From Macrostomum hystrix (taxonomy: Eukaryota > Platyhelminthes > Macrostomidae): 64,000 nt of DNA. Location of the stretch: NCBI GenBank assembly GCA_950097015.1, contig CATNEN010000029.1, forward strand, positions 5,227,501-5,291,500, read 5' to 3'. The notes under the pieces were generated by a model. That model had not been told where the DNA came from and did not search any database. It saw only the letters and a program-made list of their open reading frames with translations. The position numbers and the translations under genes are program-made. This document shows positions 1 to 24,700 of this stretch, piece after piece. The number at the start of each line of letters is the position of its first letter. The stretch's first letter is position 1.

Positions 1-2115
1 TATATATAAGTTTAATAGTGCATGACAGGACTGAAAATGATTGCTAAAAATTAATAATAAAAATGAATACTAATAATTTACATTGCATCTTGCTTTCTCT
101 ATCAAAACCCTATAAGGACTTCTTATCATTCCACATTTTAATAAAAACATGAAAAACTAAATTGTAGCTAAATAAAAATTGGATTTCTAAAAATAGTTTC
201 AAGATATTAACTTAAAATCATCAATATGATTTTAAGAACATGTTAGTTGTATACCAAAAAGTTTCACACTATTGAATTAGAAAATCAATTATATCTTGTA
301 CATGTTTTATTAACAACATAGTTTTTTACTAGCCAATCTGTTTAAACTTATATATAGGCCTAATAAACAAATTTATAATTTTAAACTTTATAATTTGTAA
401 AATAACTTTCTTTCACTAATGTCAGTACTCTTTTTACTGAGTTCCCAATATCACTGTGTATTATACATGTAATTAATAAATAAATAAAAAATCTCTCACT
501 TTAAAGGTATTACTTACAATAAAAGTAATCAGCATTCTTATCATATAGCTACTTGACTAATGTTGAAAAAATCTCAGATTCTAATGTTGTTAAATTCTCT
601 GTGCCGAATCAAGGCAAAACAATATGATTACAGCAATTTCTACTACCTAGCAGCTTTGACTAAACTTTATAGGAAAAGCAATAGGCCCTACAGAAAAAGA
701 AACTTTGTCTTTTTTTATCTTAACAACTGACATATATATAACCTGGACTTTACAAAGAGTAGCTTGCAGTCAGCAATCCACAAGAAAATTGCTACACTAG
801 AAATGGTCATAATAAGGTGCTGTATTTGTACAGTTCGAGTCATGTATTAGCCTATGTATTTTCTTTCAGGCTGAATATCAGGCCAAAATGTATATTATAT
901 TTTTTAATTACACTATAAATACTCCTCTAAAAGGTATAGTATATCTATATGGCCGTATAATGTTAATTACCTCGTTTCTCGGCATCCTCGTAGGATAGCG
1001 AAAGTATTTGTAGTTTTGTGTTTCTGTTGCCCATCGTGAGCAGAATTTTAACTTTTAAGATCTTTGATACTTAGGATAACATTTAAAGACTTAAAAAATA
1101 CTATATAACATATGGTTTACATAAGGTTTTTTCTACATGAGCAGGCCGAGCAACCGTGCGTGCCCAGCTCGTGTGATTAATTAACTATTTGTTCTAAAAA
1201 ATTAACATAAAAATCCACGGTTTAAAGTATTGTCGTTTGCTTTACAGGACACAATATTCTATTCCTGATTTAACAATATTAAAGCTTAGAAAAATAAAAC
1301 GAAAGCTTTTATTAATATAAATAATTGTAGTTTTATCATTTTTAGACACTGGTCCAAAAAGAAAGGAGAAAATATTGTTTAAAATAAGACTATCCGCCGG
1401 CTTTTCTGTACTAATTTGATCTTCATATTAGCTCTTAACCGTCTGACTCTATAAATTCCATCACGTGGACGGATACAAACTCGGATTCTTTCATTTCGTT
1501 ATAGTTATACATATAACTTAAACTGTCAAATTTATAACATCATAAACATAGTTATAAAACGGGAAGTAAAACCGACGGAACGTTTTATTTATGACTCCAA
1601 GGGCCACTAGGAGTAGACTCTTAGAGCTCGTATCACCATATGCTGTGTTATAGTCGGTAACGCTATACTGTAGAGGATCAGAACTCTAACATATTTTTGT
1701 GGGTAGCTCTCTAGCTTGCGAGCAGAAAGTTACACAACAAAACTCGCGCAACAAGTGGCTTCATCTAAGTCGCAACTGTGCGTCAGACTAAGGACCATAG
1801 ACGATAACTAAGCCAAGGGTTTGGGGAAACGATGGTCAAGTGGCCTGGCAAAGTACTGGCCGAAATCTTCGCTTTTAGGTCCGCTACAATATTATAGCGA
1901 GCAAGTAATTATGTTATGTACTGGTATCACTTTGAAATAGCCGCAAAAGCACATTTTCTAATTAAGTCCAACCATAGATAGTTGATGCTTACAGAAGTGA
2001 GAACAAAGCGGCTAAGCAAAACTTTTATTTGTCGTGAGCCGTCTGCGAAAATTAGATTTCAGCCGCAAAGAAAAGTCACCCCTATCAGTGATCTAGCTCG
2101 TACTATCATTTTAAA
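1..2115. other. AT-rich stretch without a recognisable gene
   Basis: Strongly AT-rich sequence with stops in all frames. I see no open frame of useful length, no repeat array and no RNA-gene signature. It could be intergenic or a long intron of a gene to the left. Confidence 0.6.
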
Positions 2116-2493
2116 ATGAGCGCTAGAAAATCACACAGTGGCAAGCCCTACAAGTCGATACAGGCTAGGGAAGAGGCCTGGACACTAGAATTCACCTGTC
2201 CTTTAGAAGAATCGACCTTAATAGAGCGGCAGGCTTCATTGTCATCGATCGCTGCGACAGCCGTTAATCGGACGGTTGAACGTACTGCGGGGTCTGCTAT
2301 GCATCCAGCTGACTGCGTATCCATTGTTGCCGACGGGGCACAGAGCTGTCCGCCCCCAAGCATCGAGACCCAAAATGAGTGGCTGAAACCACCTTCAAGC
2401 TCGTCGCTAACTTCTACGACGCCTCCAATGTCGAGAAAACTCGGAGGTCGGAGCCCTCCGGCTTCTCCGACTGACAGTCCACCACCCTACTGA
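2116..2493 (+). CDS. Small hypothetical protein or terminal exon, Ser/Pro-rich
   Basis: A 125-codon frame opens with an ATG in a good context (AAAATGA), with an in-frame stop a short way upstream. It is less AT-rich than the preceding 2 kb. The product is charged at the start and Ser/Pro/Thr-rich in its last 50 residues, and ends in PPPY, which could bind a WW domain if exposed. I recognise no family. It could be a single-exon gene, the first exon of something else, or chance. Its 3' end cannot be joined in phase to the RasGRP exons downstream. Confidence 0.25.
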   Translation: MSARKSHSGKPYKSIQAREEAWTLEFTCPLEESTLIERQASLSSIAATAVNRTVERTAGSAMHPADCVSIVADGAQSCPPPSIETQNEWLKPPSSSSLTSTTPPMSRKLGGRSPPASPTDSPPPY

Positions 2494-2744
2494 ATTGGCC
2501 TACTTCTAGCACCGAGTGTATTACAAAAACCTGCAGAGAATTTACTTAACTAGGACACGAACGAAGTTTATTGATGAATTTGCGTTCACTTCATTTAAAT
2601 TTAGACGAACTTAACTTTTGCTTTGCCATTTTATTTTTTTTTTAATTAATAAATTAAGTTTCAACTGCTGGATTCCTGGCACGCGTTTTGTGTCCCTTCG
2701 TTTGTGTTAGTTTTATTTGTGTTTAGCTCACTTTCGATAGGATT

Positions 2745-4135
2745 TTGCTATCTCCAGGATTCTAAATCAGAGTATTTGCTAGCCATGATTATAAATCAGA
2801 GGATTTTGCTATCACCAGGATTCTAAATCAGAGGATTTGCTATCGATTCTAAATCAGAGGATTTTGCTATCTCCAGGATTCCAAATCAGAGGATTTGCTA
2901 TCGATTCTAAATCAGAGGATTTTGCTATCTCCAGGATTCCAAATCAGAGGATTTGCTAGCCCCATGATTCTAAACCAGAGGATTTGCTAGCCCCATGATT
3001 ATAAATCAGAGGATTTGCTATCTCCAGGATTCCAAATCAGAGAATTTGCTATCGATTCTAAATCAGAGGATTTGCTAGCTCCATGATTCTAAACCAGTGG
3101 ATTTGCTAGCTCCATGATTATAAATTAGAGGATTTTGCTATCTCCAGGATTCTAAATCATAGGATTTTGCCATCTCCAGGATTCTAAATTAGAGGATTTT
3201 GCCATCTCCAGGATTCTAAATCAGAGGATTTTGCTATCTCCAGGATTCTAAATTAGAGGATTTTGCTATCTCCAGGATTCTAAATCAGAGGATTTTGCTA
3301 TCTCCAGGATTCTAAATTAGAGGATTTTGCTATCTCCAGGATTCTAAATCAGAGGATTTTGCTATCTCCAGGATTCTAAATTAGAGGATTTTTCTATCTC
3401 CAGGATTCTAAATTAGAGGATTTTGCTATCTCCAGGATTCTAAATCAGAGGATTTTGCTATCTCCAGGATTCTAAATTAGAGGATTTTGCTATCTCCAGG
3501 ATTCTAAATTAGAGGATTTTTCTATCTCCAGGATTCTAAATTAGAGGATTTTGCTATCTCTAGGATTCTAAGTCAGAGGATTTTGCCATCTCCAGGATTC
3601 TAAATTAGAGGATTTTGCTATCTCCAGGATTCTAAATCATAGGATTTTGCCATCTCCAGGATTCTAAATCAGAGGATTTTGCTATCTCCAGGATTCTAAA
3701 TTAGAGGATTTTGCTATCTCCAGGATTCTAAATCAGAGGATTTTGCTATCTCCAGGATTCTAAATTAGAGGATTTTGCTATCTCCAGGATTCTAAATTAG
3801 AGGATTTTTCTATCTCCAGGATTCTAAATTAGAGGATTTTGCTATCTCTAGGATTCTAAATCAGAGGATTTTGCTATCTCCAGGATTCTAAATCAGAGGA
3901 TTTTGCTATCTCCAGGATTCTAAATCAGAGGATTTGCTAGCCCCATGATTCTAAATCAGAGGATTTTGCTATCTCCAGGATTCCAAATCAGAGGATTTTG
4001 TCGAGAAATTCCAGGATTCTAAATCAGAGGATTCGCTAGCCCCATGATTCTAAATCAGAGGATTTTGCTATCTCCAGGATTCTAAATTAGAGGATTTCGC
4101 TATCTCTAGGATTCTAAGTCAGAGGATTCACTATC
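2745..4135. repeat. Minisatellite, 32-bp unit
   Basis: About 40 imperfect copies of a 32-bp unit built from GATTCTAAATCAGAGG followed by ATTTTGCTATCTCCAG. Early copies are shorter and mixed with a GCTAGCCCCATGATT variant. Copies differ mainly at AAATCAG/AAATTAG. No coding potential. Confidence 0.95.
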
Positions 4136-4139
4136 CACT

Positions 4140-4810
4140 ATTCGCTATTCATAAATTTTGAATTTGGTCACGTCACGTTTGACTTAGTACAATATATAGG
4201 CATAGCTTTGCTAGGTTAACTCTGTGACTTCATTGAGTCAATTTATCACACAATGCATACGTACTCGTATTTACTTTTCGTGCCGAATCCATGGACAAAA
4301 ATCTCCACCTAAAATATTTTCCCCACCAATTCCGATGTCAATAGCAAATTTAAGAAGGGTTCGGGACGGATGCTGGTTTCTAGATACAAAGCAAATAGAA
4401 TGAAGCAAAGATTTTGGCGGGGGGCGGTGTTTGGCCAGCAATACCTTTGTATTCTAATCCATTACTCAAAAAGGTTTATGCTGCAGTCTTTTTTGAAAGG
4501 GCCGGGGGTTGGACTGTAAGAAAGACGGGGAAGAGAAAATTCTTTTGATGCTGAAATGAAAAGCAGCGAAATTTTTCCCCGAATCCGACGTCCGGCTGGG
4601 TCGATGAGGCAGCTGCTGTTGCCTCTCTGGCGGCATCTTGATGTGAAGTGCAGGAACCGATGTAAATTTAGAACAGAATCTCTGCAGACAAGAGGGCAGA
4701 CGGATAGCCTATTCTGGCTGTGAGTAGCCAGATGGACAATAACAATCTTGTAATTTCTTACAAGCATGAGTAAAATATATTAATTCAGCAAAAATTTGAG
4801 ACAGTATAAA
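4140..4810. other. Unique spacer, no gene seen
   Basis: Non-repetitive DNA between two arrays. It has short open frames only, no splice-framed exon I would defend and no RNA gene. Confidence 0.5.
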
Positions 4811-4814
4811 TCAC

Positions 4815-5480
4815 CGATGAGATACAGTATAAGATACTGAATGAGATACAGTATGAGATACAGTATGAGATACAGGATGAGATACAGAATGAGATACGGA
4901 ATGAGATACGGAATGAGATACAGTATGAGATACAGGATGAGATACAGTATGAGATACAGAATGAGATACAGAATGAGATACAGGATGCAGGATGAGATAC
5001 AGTATGCGATACAGGATGAGATACAGAATGAGATACAGAATATTATACAGCATGAGATACAGTATGAGATACAAAATGAGATACAGTATGAGATACAGGA
5101 TGAGATACAGGATGAGATACAGGATGAGATACAAAATGAGATACAGAATGAGATACAGGATGAGATACAGAATGAGATACAGGATGAGATACAGAATGAG
5201 ATACAGGATGAGATACAGTATGAGATACAGGATGAGATACAGAATGAGATACAGTATGAGATACAGGATGAGAGACAGAATGAGATACAGAATGAGATAC
5301 AGAATGAGATACAGAATATTATACAGAATGAGATACAGTATGAGATGCAAAATGAGATACAGAATGAGATACAGAATATTATACAGAATGAGATACAGTA
5401 TGAGATACAAAATGAGATACAGTATGAGATACAGGATGAGATACAGGATGAGATACAGAATGAGATACATTATGAGACGA
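4815..5480. repeat. Minisatellite, 12-bp unit
   Basis: More than 50 copies of the 12-mer GAGATACAGAAT and its GAGATACAGGAT and GAGATACAGTAT variants, with occasional ATTATACAG substitutions. Because 12 is a multiple of 3 and the unit has no stop in several frames, long ORFs appear on both strands. These are by-products of the array. Confidence 0.95.
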
Positions 5481-5682
5481 GGGATTGGTTAGTCAGACAG
5501 CCACTACTTACCAAGACCTCGCTGGCCAGCCATTGGACGATAGCGGCCCAGCCAATCAGAGGGCTAGTCTATCCGAGACTAATGGTGCAACACATCCACC
5601 CAGCTGCAGCTTGACCTCCCCAAGTCGTTCTCAAGAAATCATTCTGAAGAAATCGAGAATTTCAGTAATTTTTCGAGGCCAG

Positions 5683-17833
<12,151 letters not shown>

Positions 17834-17864
17834 GAGAGTGAAACACTAATAAGACTAATTCTGA

Positions 17865-18185
17865 TTAAGGGAAATCCCGAACCACCAGAATCCAGTTTCC
17901 GGGAAATCCACAACTGTCTAAATCCATATTCAGGGAAATCCAGAAATGTCTAAATCGAGATTCGGGGAAGTCCACAACTGTCAAAATCCAGATTTGGGGA
18001 AATCCAGATTTGGGGAAATCCAGATTTGGGGAAATCCAGATTTGGGGAAATCCAGATTTGGGGAAATCCAAAAATTTCTAAATCCAGATTCGGGAAATCC
18101 ATAATTGTCTAAATCAAGATTTGGGGAAATCCAGATTCGTGGAAATCCAGAAATGTCTAATTCGAGATCCAAGGAAATCCCGAAC
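17865..18185. repeat. Degenerate 16-bp minisatellite in the 3' UTR
   Basis: Copies of AAATCCAGATTTGGGG, clean in the middle and diverged at both ends. They lie just after the RasGRP stop, so probably in the 3' UTR or a 3' intron. Confidence 0.85.
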
Positions 18186-18447
18186 CTATCAACCAACAAC
18201 TAGTTATTTTTCGTATTTTGCAGAACTGTCATCTCGCTCCTCGCAGAACTGTCCCTAATTATGCGCCTTCTTCACGGTATAGTTCTGAAAGAAACTTTAA
18301 ATATTTTATTAATACTTTTATTGATAGAATATTTTCTGAGTCCCAATAGCTTTTCAATCGTGCAGCGCAAGAAACTAAATTGCATGTTATTTTACGTCTT
18401 TGAGCAATTAGCGTTTTGAATGGATGGCCTGCTTTCAATGCCAGATC

Positions 18448-18453
18448 AATAAA
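18448..18453 (+). terminator. Polyadenylation signal for RasGRP
   Basis: AATAAA, about 615 bp after the RasGRP stop and before the AT-rich spacer. It is the first plausible plus-strand signal after the coding end. Confidence 0.4.
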
Positions 18454-18459
18454 AATATT

Positions 18460-19630
18460 TTAATCGATAACAAACTATTTGGCATCAGTATTAACGAATT
18501 ACATTTCAGGCCCGTTACATTTACATTTGCTGAGGTGCGCGGAATTCGACTTTGTGCTTTTGTAAGCAACCTGTAATCCACAATCCGGAAAGAAAGTTTA
18601 AGCGACTAAATAAATATTATTTTATTTGTATTTTAGTAAAGTATCATTCCAAATATATTTCGATTTGAATAAAACAACGATATAAAAAGTGTACTATCCA
18701 ATTAACATCGTAAAATTTATATATTTCATTTTGACCTGACTACCTCAAAGTTAAATAACACTGAAATTCTAAAAAGCATTTTTACTATATAATTAGCAAT
18801 CCAAAGTCCAAACCTAAGAGCTCTGAAAATAGAATGTGTTTAACTAGTGTTTTTCTAAAAATAGACTATTCACGGTAAACCCCAATCTAAAAATAGCCTT
18901 TCCAGACGAACCAGATCTAAATATAGAATGGCCGCTGAAGAACCCCAATCTAAATATGGTAATACGCGAAAACCATATTTCTAAAACTAGAATGGAGATC
19001 TCAGTTATCTTATCTTAATGTCTAAGTTAAAAAAAATTATGGTGCACATCGTCTAGTAGCCTGTCGGTTGGATGAGTAAAATGGCCAAAATAATGGACAT
19101 ATAATCGATTGATTTATGCCTCTAAAACGCGCAGGGTCAGAGGTGCCTAGCTGGTTGGCTATCACAGAGAGGTACATACTGAAATTGGATAATAGACAAC
19201 GTTTAACTGTATAGCACACGATAGATATAAAGCTGTTTACACTATGATAGTTAGTAAAAATCAATTGATGGACGCTCACTTTTAGAACTCCGCACAGTCG
19301 ACTCAAACAAGACTGCAATTTACGAGGGCGTCAAGACACGAAAGAATGAAAATATCAGATTTTACAACAGCACTATAGTGTGAACCGCACGCTGAACATC
19401 GAAAAATGAAGAGGTTCTCTTTCAGAAATAAAGAGAAAATGAATTTTACTAAGTCGTCTGCAGGTCAGTCCGAATGAGGCACCTAGAGGCGAATCGAGTG
19501 AGTCGTTTAAAACATACCGCCGCACAAACGCACATACGACGTACTTACTACAAGTAGAAACAAACGGAAAAATACATCGCGAACAATAGCTGTTAAAAAT
19601 GTTAGTATCCCATTTCATTTGCGACATCGG
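18460..19630. other. AT-rich spacer between convergent genes
   Basis: Non-repetitive AT-rich DNA between the RasGRP and CEP170 3' ends. I see short frames only. Confidence 0.5.
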
Positions 19631-19634
19631 GTGC

Positions 19635-19910
19635 ACTGACAGGACAGAGCGACAGGACAGAGTGACAAGACAGAGCGACAGGACAGGGTGACAGGACAGA
19701 GTGACAGGACAGAGTGACAGGACAGAGTGAAAGGACAGAGTGACAGGACACGGTGACAGGACAGGGTGACAGGACAGAGTGACAGGACAGGGTGACAGGA
19801 CAGGGTGACAGGACAGGGTGACAGGACAGGGTGACAGGACAGGGTGACAGGACAGGGTGACAGGACAGAGTGACAGGACAGGGTGACAGGACAGGGTGAC
19901 AGGAAAGAGA
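19635..19910. repeat. Minisatellite, 13-bp unit
   Basis: About 21 copies of GTGACAGGACAGG / GTGACAGGACAGA. The unit is not a multiple of three, so all three frames of one strand run through it. Confidence 0.95.
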
Positions 19911-20509
19911 TGGAGTACAGAGTGCAGAGTGACAAGCTGTTGTTGCGAAAGTTCGGAATGCAGAGGCGACTAGAAGGAAAAACAGATTAGGAAGCATAAA
20001 TTACTGAAAAGGCGCGAGTTACTCAGCGGGCATCCCATTTTGTCCTTCTAAAATCGCCCTGGTATACCGAAGTCTGACAGAAAGACAATTTTTGGGAATA
20101 AGAACAATCACTTGATTTTTAGTACTTGATTAATGCTGGACAGATAATTGTCATAAAAATAATTACTCGATATATAGGCTTTAAACATCAAGCTTAGCAA
20201 AACCAAAAACCACATTGGGCAACATACACCCTGAAAATGAATGCAACAATTAATAAGAAAGTAAGAAATAAGTTAGGGTTTAGTGTTGAAAATGTGCAAC
20301 CAAAGACACAGCAAAAAATAGGAAAAATTAGAAATAGAAACTTAGAATCTTTGCACAAGAAATTCATTTGTTAACCCAATTTCCAACTCAATCAGCCAAT
20401 CGGAGACAAGGCGAAAAACTTCGTCCCCAACTAGCCAATGAGAAATCAGCAAAGATTGTCTCTCCTCCCCACCCAGTCCAGGCCAGCCAATCGGCGTCGA
20501 CTAATTTGT

Positions 20510-21791
20510 TCATTTGGCCCCGCGGCCGCTGGGCGGCGGATCGATCGGTTGGAAGCCGCGCATCTCGCTATTAATCCTGTCCCGTTCCATCAGGTATTCG
20601 CCTTCGGAGCAGCTGCCAAGAGCCGAACTTCTGCCGCTCTTTGCCTGAGGAAAGACCGCCCGCTCGATTACTGCGAATAGAAAATTGAGATAAATTTTAT
20701 AAAAAACTTTTGCACATACCAATCAGCCTACTCAGTCTGCAGTTTGATAGTAGTTTAGGCAGAATTATTTTCAGTAGCTTTAGCATTGCTTTGAATTTCG
20801 ATACAAAAGCAGCTGCATCTTACATTTTCCTAACTATTTTAAGGCTAGTAACGAAGTATAAAATTAATCCCAGAAACATACTCGGCCCTTAATTAGGCCA
20901 AGGAAAGAAAGGATGAGAGAAATATAGCTGTAATATGAAGTATTGACCGGCCGTTGTACCGGGACTTAGAAATCGAAAATTAGAAATCGGGATTTAGAAA
21001 TCCGGATTAAGAATTCGGGATTAAGAAATCGGGATTTAGAAATCCGGATTAGGAATTCGGGATTAAGAAATTGGGAGTTAGAAATCGGCCGTTGTACCGG
21101 GACTTAAAAATCGAAAATAAGAAATCGGAATTTAGAAATCTGGATTAAGAATTTGGGATTAAGAAATCGGGATTTAGAAATCGGGATTAAGAAATCGTGA
21201 TTTAGAAATCAGGATTAAGAAATCGGGATTTAGAAATCGGGATTAAGAGATCGGGATTTAGAAATAGGGATTAAGAAATCGGGATTAAGAGATCGGGATT
21301 TAGAAATCGGGATTTAGAAATCGGGATTCGGAAATGGAATCATCAGTCTGCGACATACTCGATAGCTGGTACTGCACTGCTTGCAGATTGTACAGGCAGT
21401 TGTTCAGCGTGTCCTGCAGCTGACTTCGCTGCTGCTGCTGCTGCTGCTGTTGAAGCCGATCCGGACTGCGCTGCTGAAGCATCGGCAGGTCCTCCGCCGG
21501 GCTCGGGGTCCGGCTAAGATGGCGACTGCGACGCAGTTTGGCCAACAGCTCGTCGGAGCAGCGGCGCAGCTTGCAGGACATCTGCAGAAGGCTAGCGGCC
21601 AGGACAGTGTCGTAGACGGCTCCTCCGTCAGCTGCGGCGGCGGCTGCTGCGGCGGCAGTCGAAGATGCGGAAGAAGGCAGCACAGCTGCGGAGCGGCTCC
21701 GGTGGTTGCCGAGAGTGGCAGCAGCCGATGGCGAGTGGCAGCAATGCACCGGAGAGAAGGCCGACAGACGACCAGTGACGTTGCCGTAGTC
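20510..21791 (-). CDS. CEP170: CEP170 exons 9-10: conserved C-terminal helices
   Basis: Exon 21791-21359 enters at GGACAG|GACTACGGC in phase 0. It encodes a helix aligning with the conserved CEP170 C-terminus (VLAASLLQMSCKLRR), a short polyQ and NNCLYNLQAVQYQL. Donor TCGA|GTATGT is phase 1. Exon 20670-20510 enters after TTCTATTCGCAG and completes the helix as IIERAVFPQ, then ends SGRGAK and TGA. Reading through the donor instead would end after about 19 codons inside a 14-bp minisatellite, giving a tail unlike the family, so I prefer splicing. Confidence 0.8.
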
Positions 21792-24700
21792 CTGTCCAGC
21801 ATAAGCATCAGTTTTGTTGAATAGCATCACGGGAGTTAGCAAGAACATTCCTAACATACTGAATAGCCACCTCAACATCCATCTCACTCCATTCTATCAC
21901 ACGACCCTCATACTGACAGCCACCTCACTCCATCTGTCCATTCTTACACCCATCCCTCATTCCGACAGCCACCTCACTCCATTTTAACACCCATCCCTCA
22001 TTTCGACTGCCACCCCACTCCATTCTAAGACCCACCTCTCACACTGACAGCCACCTCACTCCATCTGTCCATTCTAACATTCATCCTTCATTCTGACAGC
22101 CACCCCCTCCATTCTAACACCCACCCCTTTTATTCCCCTTCTCCATCAATAGGTTTCAGCCAATGGCTGGCAGCCGCAACGCACATCATGCCTGGTCAGC
22201 CTCTCCAGATCTCTGCTGAGCTCGGAGCCGGAGCCAAATCTAGCCTGGTTAGCCAGCTGACGAGCCAGCAGGTCCTCGCTAGAGGCGCCCTGCTGCTGGT
22301 AGCGGATGCTGGCCTCGTGAAGGCTCAGCGGCCTGCTGGAACCAACGATACCGCCGAGGAAACGGGCATCGAAAGCCTGCTGCCTCGGTTGCGGCTTGCT
22401 ACGCTGCTGTATGAATATCAGCTGTTGTTGTTGCTGCTGCTGCTGCTGCTGCTGTTGCTGAGTGTAACAGGATGTGGGAAGCCGGGAAGGCTGCGTTGGC
22501 ATTTGGGACGCCTTCAAAGAGTGCCTGCCGTACTCGAATCGGACAGGCTCACCACTGGATCCGCCAGAGCCACCGCTGCCGCTTCTGAGCCTCTGCGCCT
22601 GTTGCTGCTGCTGTTGCTGCTGTTGCTGCTGCTGTTGTTGTTGTTGTTGCTGCTGTCCCGGAGACAGACCAGACGAGCTGCCCCTGAGAGCCGATAGCCG
22701 AGATCGGATTCCGCCACCGCGCGGCGGTGGCACGGTGTCGTATGGATTGGCGCAGTCTTCGGCTAGCGCGTCAATCACTGACGAAGGCAGGGAGCTGCGC
22801 TTCTTGATCACCGGATGCTGCTGCTGATGTGGCAGGTGCTGGTACTGCTGTTGGTACTGCTGCTGATACTGGTTAGGGTGCTGGTGCCCGCGGTATGCCT
22901 GCTGCGGTGACACGCCCCCCTCTGAGTCGTCTGACGAGATCTCGTCGTCCATGATTGCCGACGAGGCTGACGCCGCCGCCACAGCGGCCGCTGCTGCCGC
23001 CGCCGATTCTTCGTCGTCGGCGAAGGGGATGTCCAGTGCGCTGCGAGCCAGTCGGGCCTCCATGTCGTGCAGGAGGGTGGCCGTGTCGTGCAGCAGGCAG
23101 GCCGTGTCCAAGCCGCCGACGCCGCCGCAGCCGAAGCCGTCGTCCTGTCGCAGTCTGAAGGACACCATGCTCTGGCTCATGATGGCAGCCGCGGCTTCTG
23201 CACCGCTAGCCGTCGACGCCAAGGGAGGACCCGCCCTCAAGCAGGCCGCAACGACAGCGGTGTCGGCAGCTTCGGCTCTGCTTGACAGCGACCCTGTCAC
23301 AATTGGCGTCGGCTTTGACGCCACCGCGGCTGCTGCAGTTGAGGCTGCAGGGAATGACCGATAGCCCAGATCGTTCAGCTGCGAATCAGAGGCCAATAGG
23401 CGCCGTGTGTCCTGCAGCTGCTGCTGCTGCCGGCTGCTGTAGTGCTGCTGCTGCTGCTGCTGTTGCTGTTGCTGCTGCTGCTGTTGCTGTTGCTGCTGCT
23501 GCTGCTGTTGCTGAAGTTCCCGATCCTTCTTTCCTAGGCGCCTTGGAGACGAATCTGTGTAATGTTTATTATTATTTTTTTCTAGCCTTGTTCCTAGCGC
23601 ATTGCACTTAAGCAAGCCATATTACGATTTAATCAGAGAGCTATTTTTAGTTTGCTTCTTGCGTCCTGGTAGGAGTCGGGGTATAGAGGAAGTAGACTGG
23701 GGTGACAGACTGTAAATTGCAGGAAGGTCGAGTGGAAAATGCAAATTCTTCCCGCATCGTACTCAAAATACCATCCAGAAGGTGAGCCGCAGCACTTCCT
23801 TCAGGCAGGGGCGCATTCAGGCGAGATCCACAGTATAAGTTTTCCTTATAACTACCGTGCACTATGCGTACCATCGCTTCTATTAGTAGGACTGAAAAAT
23901 ATGCTGCGTTGAAGAAAGATAGAAATTTTCGATTCTATCTGCGATTCTACAATTAAAAAATTCGATTGAGAGAGAGAATGATGGAAAAGTAGATGGAAGT
24001 GATATACGGAGTGACGATTCAGAGGGAAACGGAAGCTGGGGAGGAGAGAGGGAAGCTGGAGAGGATAGAGGAAGCTGGAGAAGAGAGAGGAAGCTGGAGA
24101 AGAGAGAGGAAGCTGGAGAAGAGAGAGGAAGCTGGATAGGATAGAGGGAAGCTGGAGGGGAGAGAGGAAGCTGGAGAGGGAGAAACGGAAGCTGGAGATG
24201 AGAGAGGAAGCTGGAGAGGAGAGAGGGAAGCTGGAGAGTATAGAGGGAAGCTGGAGAGGAGAGAGGGAAGCTGGAGAGGAGAGAGGAAGCTGGAGAGGAG
24301 AGAGGGAAGCTGGAGAGGAGAGAGGAAGCTGGAGAGGGAGAAACGGAAGCTGGAGATGAGAGAGGAAAGCTGGAGGGGAGAGAGGGAAGCTGGAGAGGAG
24401 AGAGGGAAGCTGGAGAGGATAGAGGGAAGCTGGAGAGGATAGAGGGAAGCTGGAGAGGAGAGAGGGAAGCTGGAGAGGATAGAGCGAAGCTGGAGAGGAG
24501 AGAGGGAAGCTGGAAAGGGAGAAACGGAAGCTGGAGATGAGAGAGGAAGCTGGAGAAGAGAGAGGAAGCTGGAGAGGAGAGAGGGAAGCTGGAGAAGAGA
24601 GAGGAAGCTGGAGAGGAGAGAGGGAAGCTGGAGAGGAGAGAGGAAGCTGGAGAGGGAGAAACGGAAGCTGGAGATGAGAGAGGAAGCAGGAGATTCCCGT

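Noticed and set aside
4811-5614. ORFs of 166-257 codons on both strands
   Set aside because: 12-bp array artefacts. Frames interconvert by monomer shift and have no domain.
22188-23611. Plus-strand Leu/Ala/Cys-rich ORFs
   Set aside because: Antisense of polyGln and polyAla coding in CEP170 exon 8.
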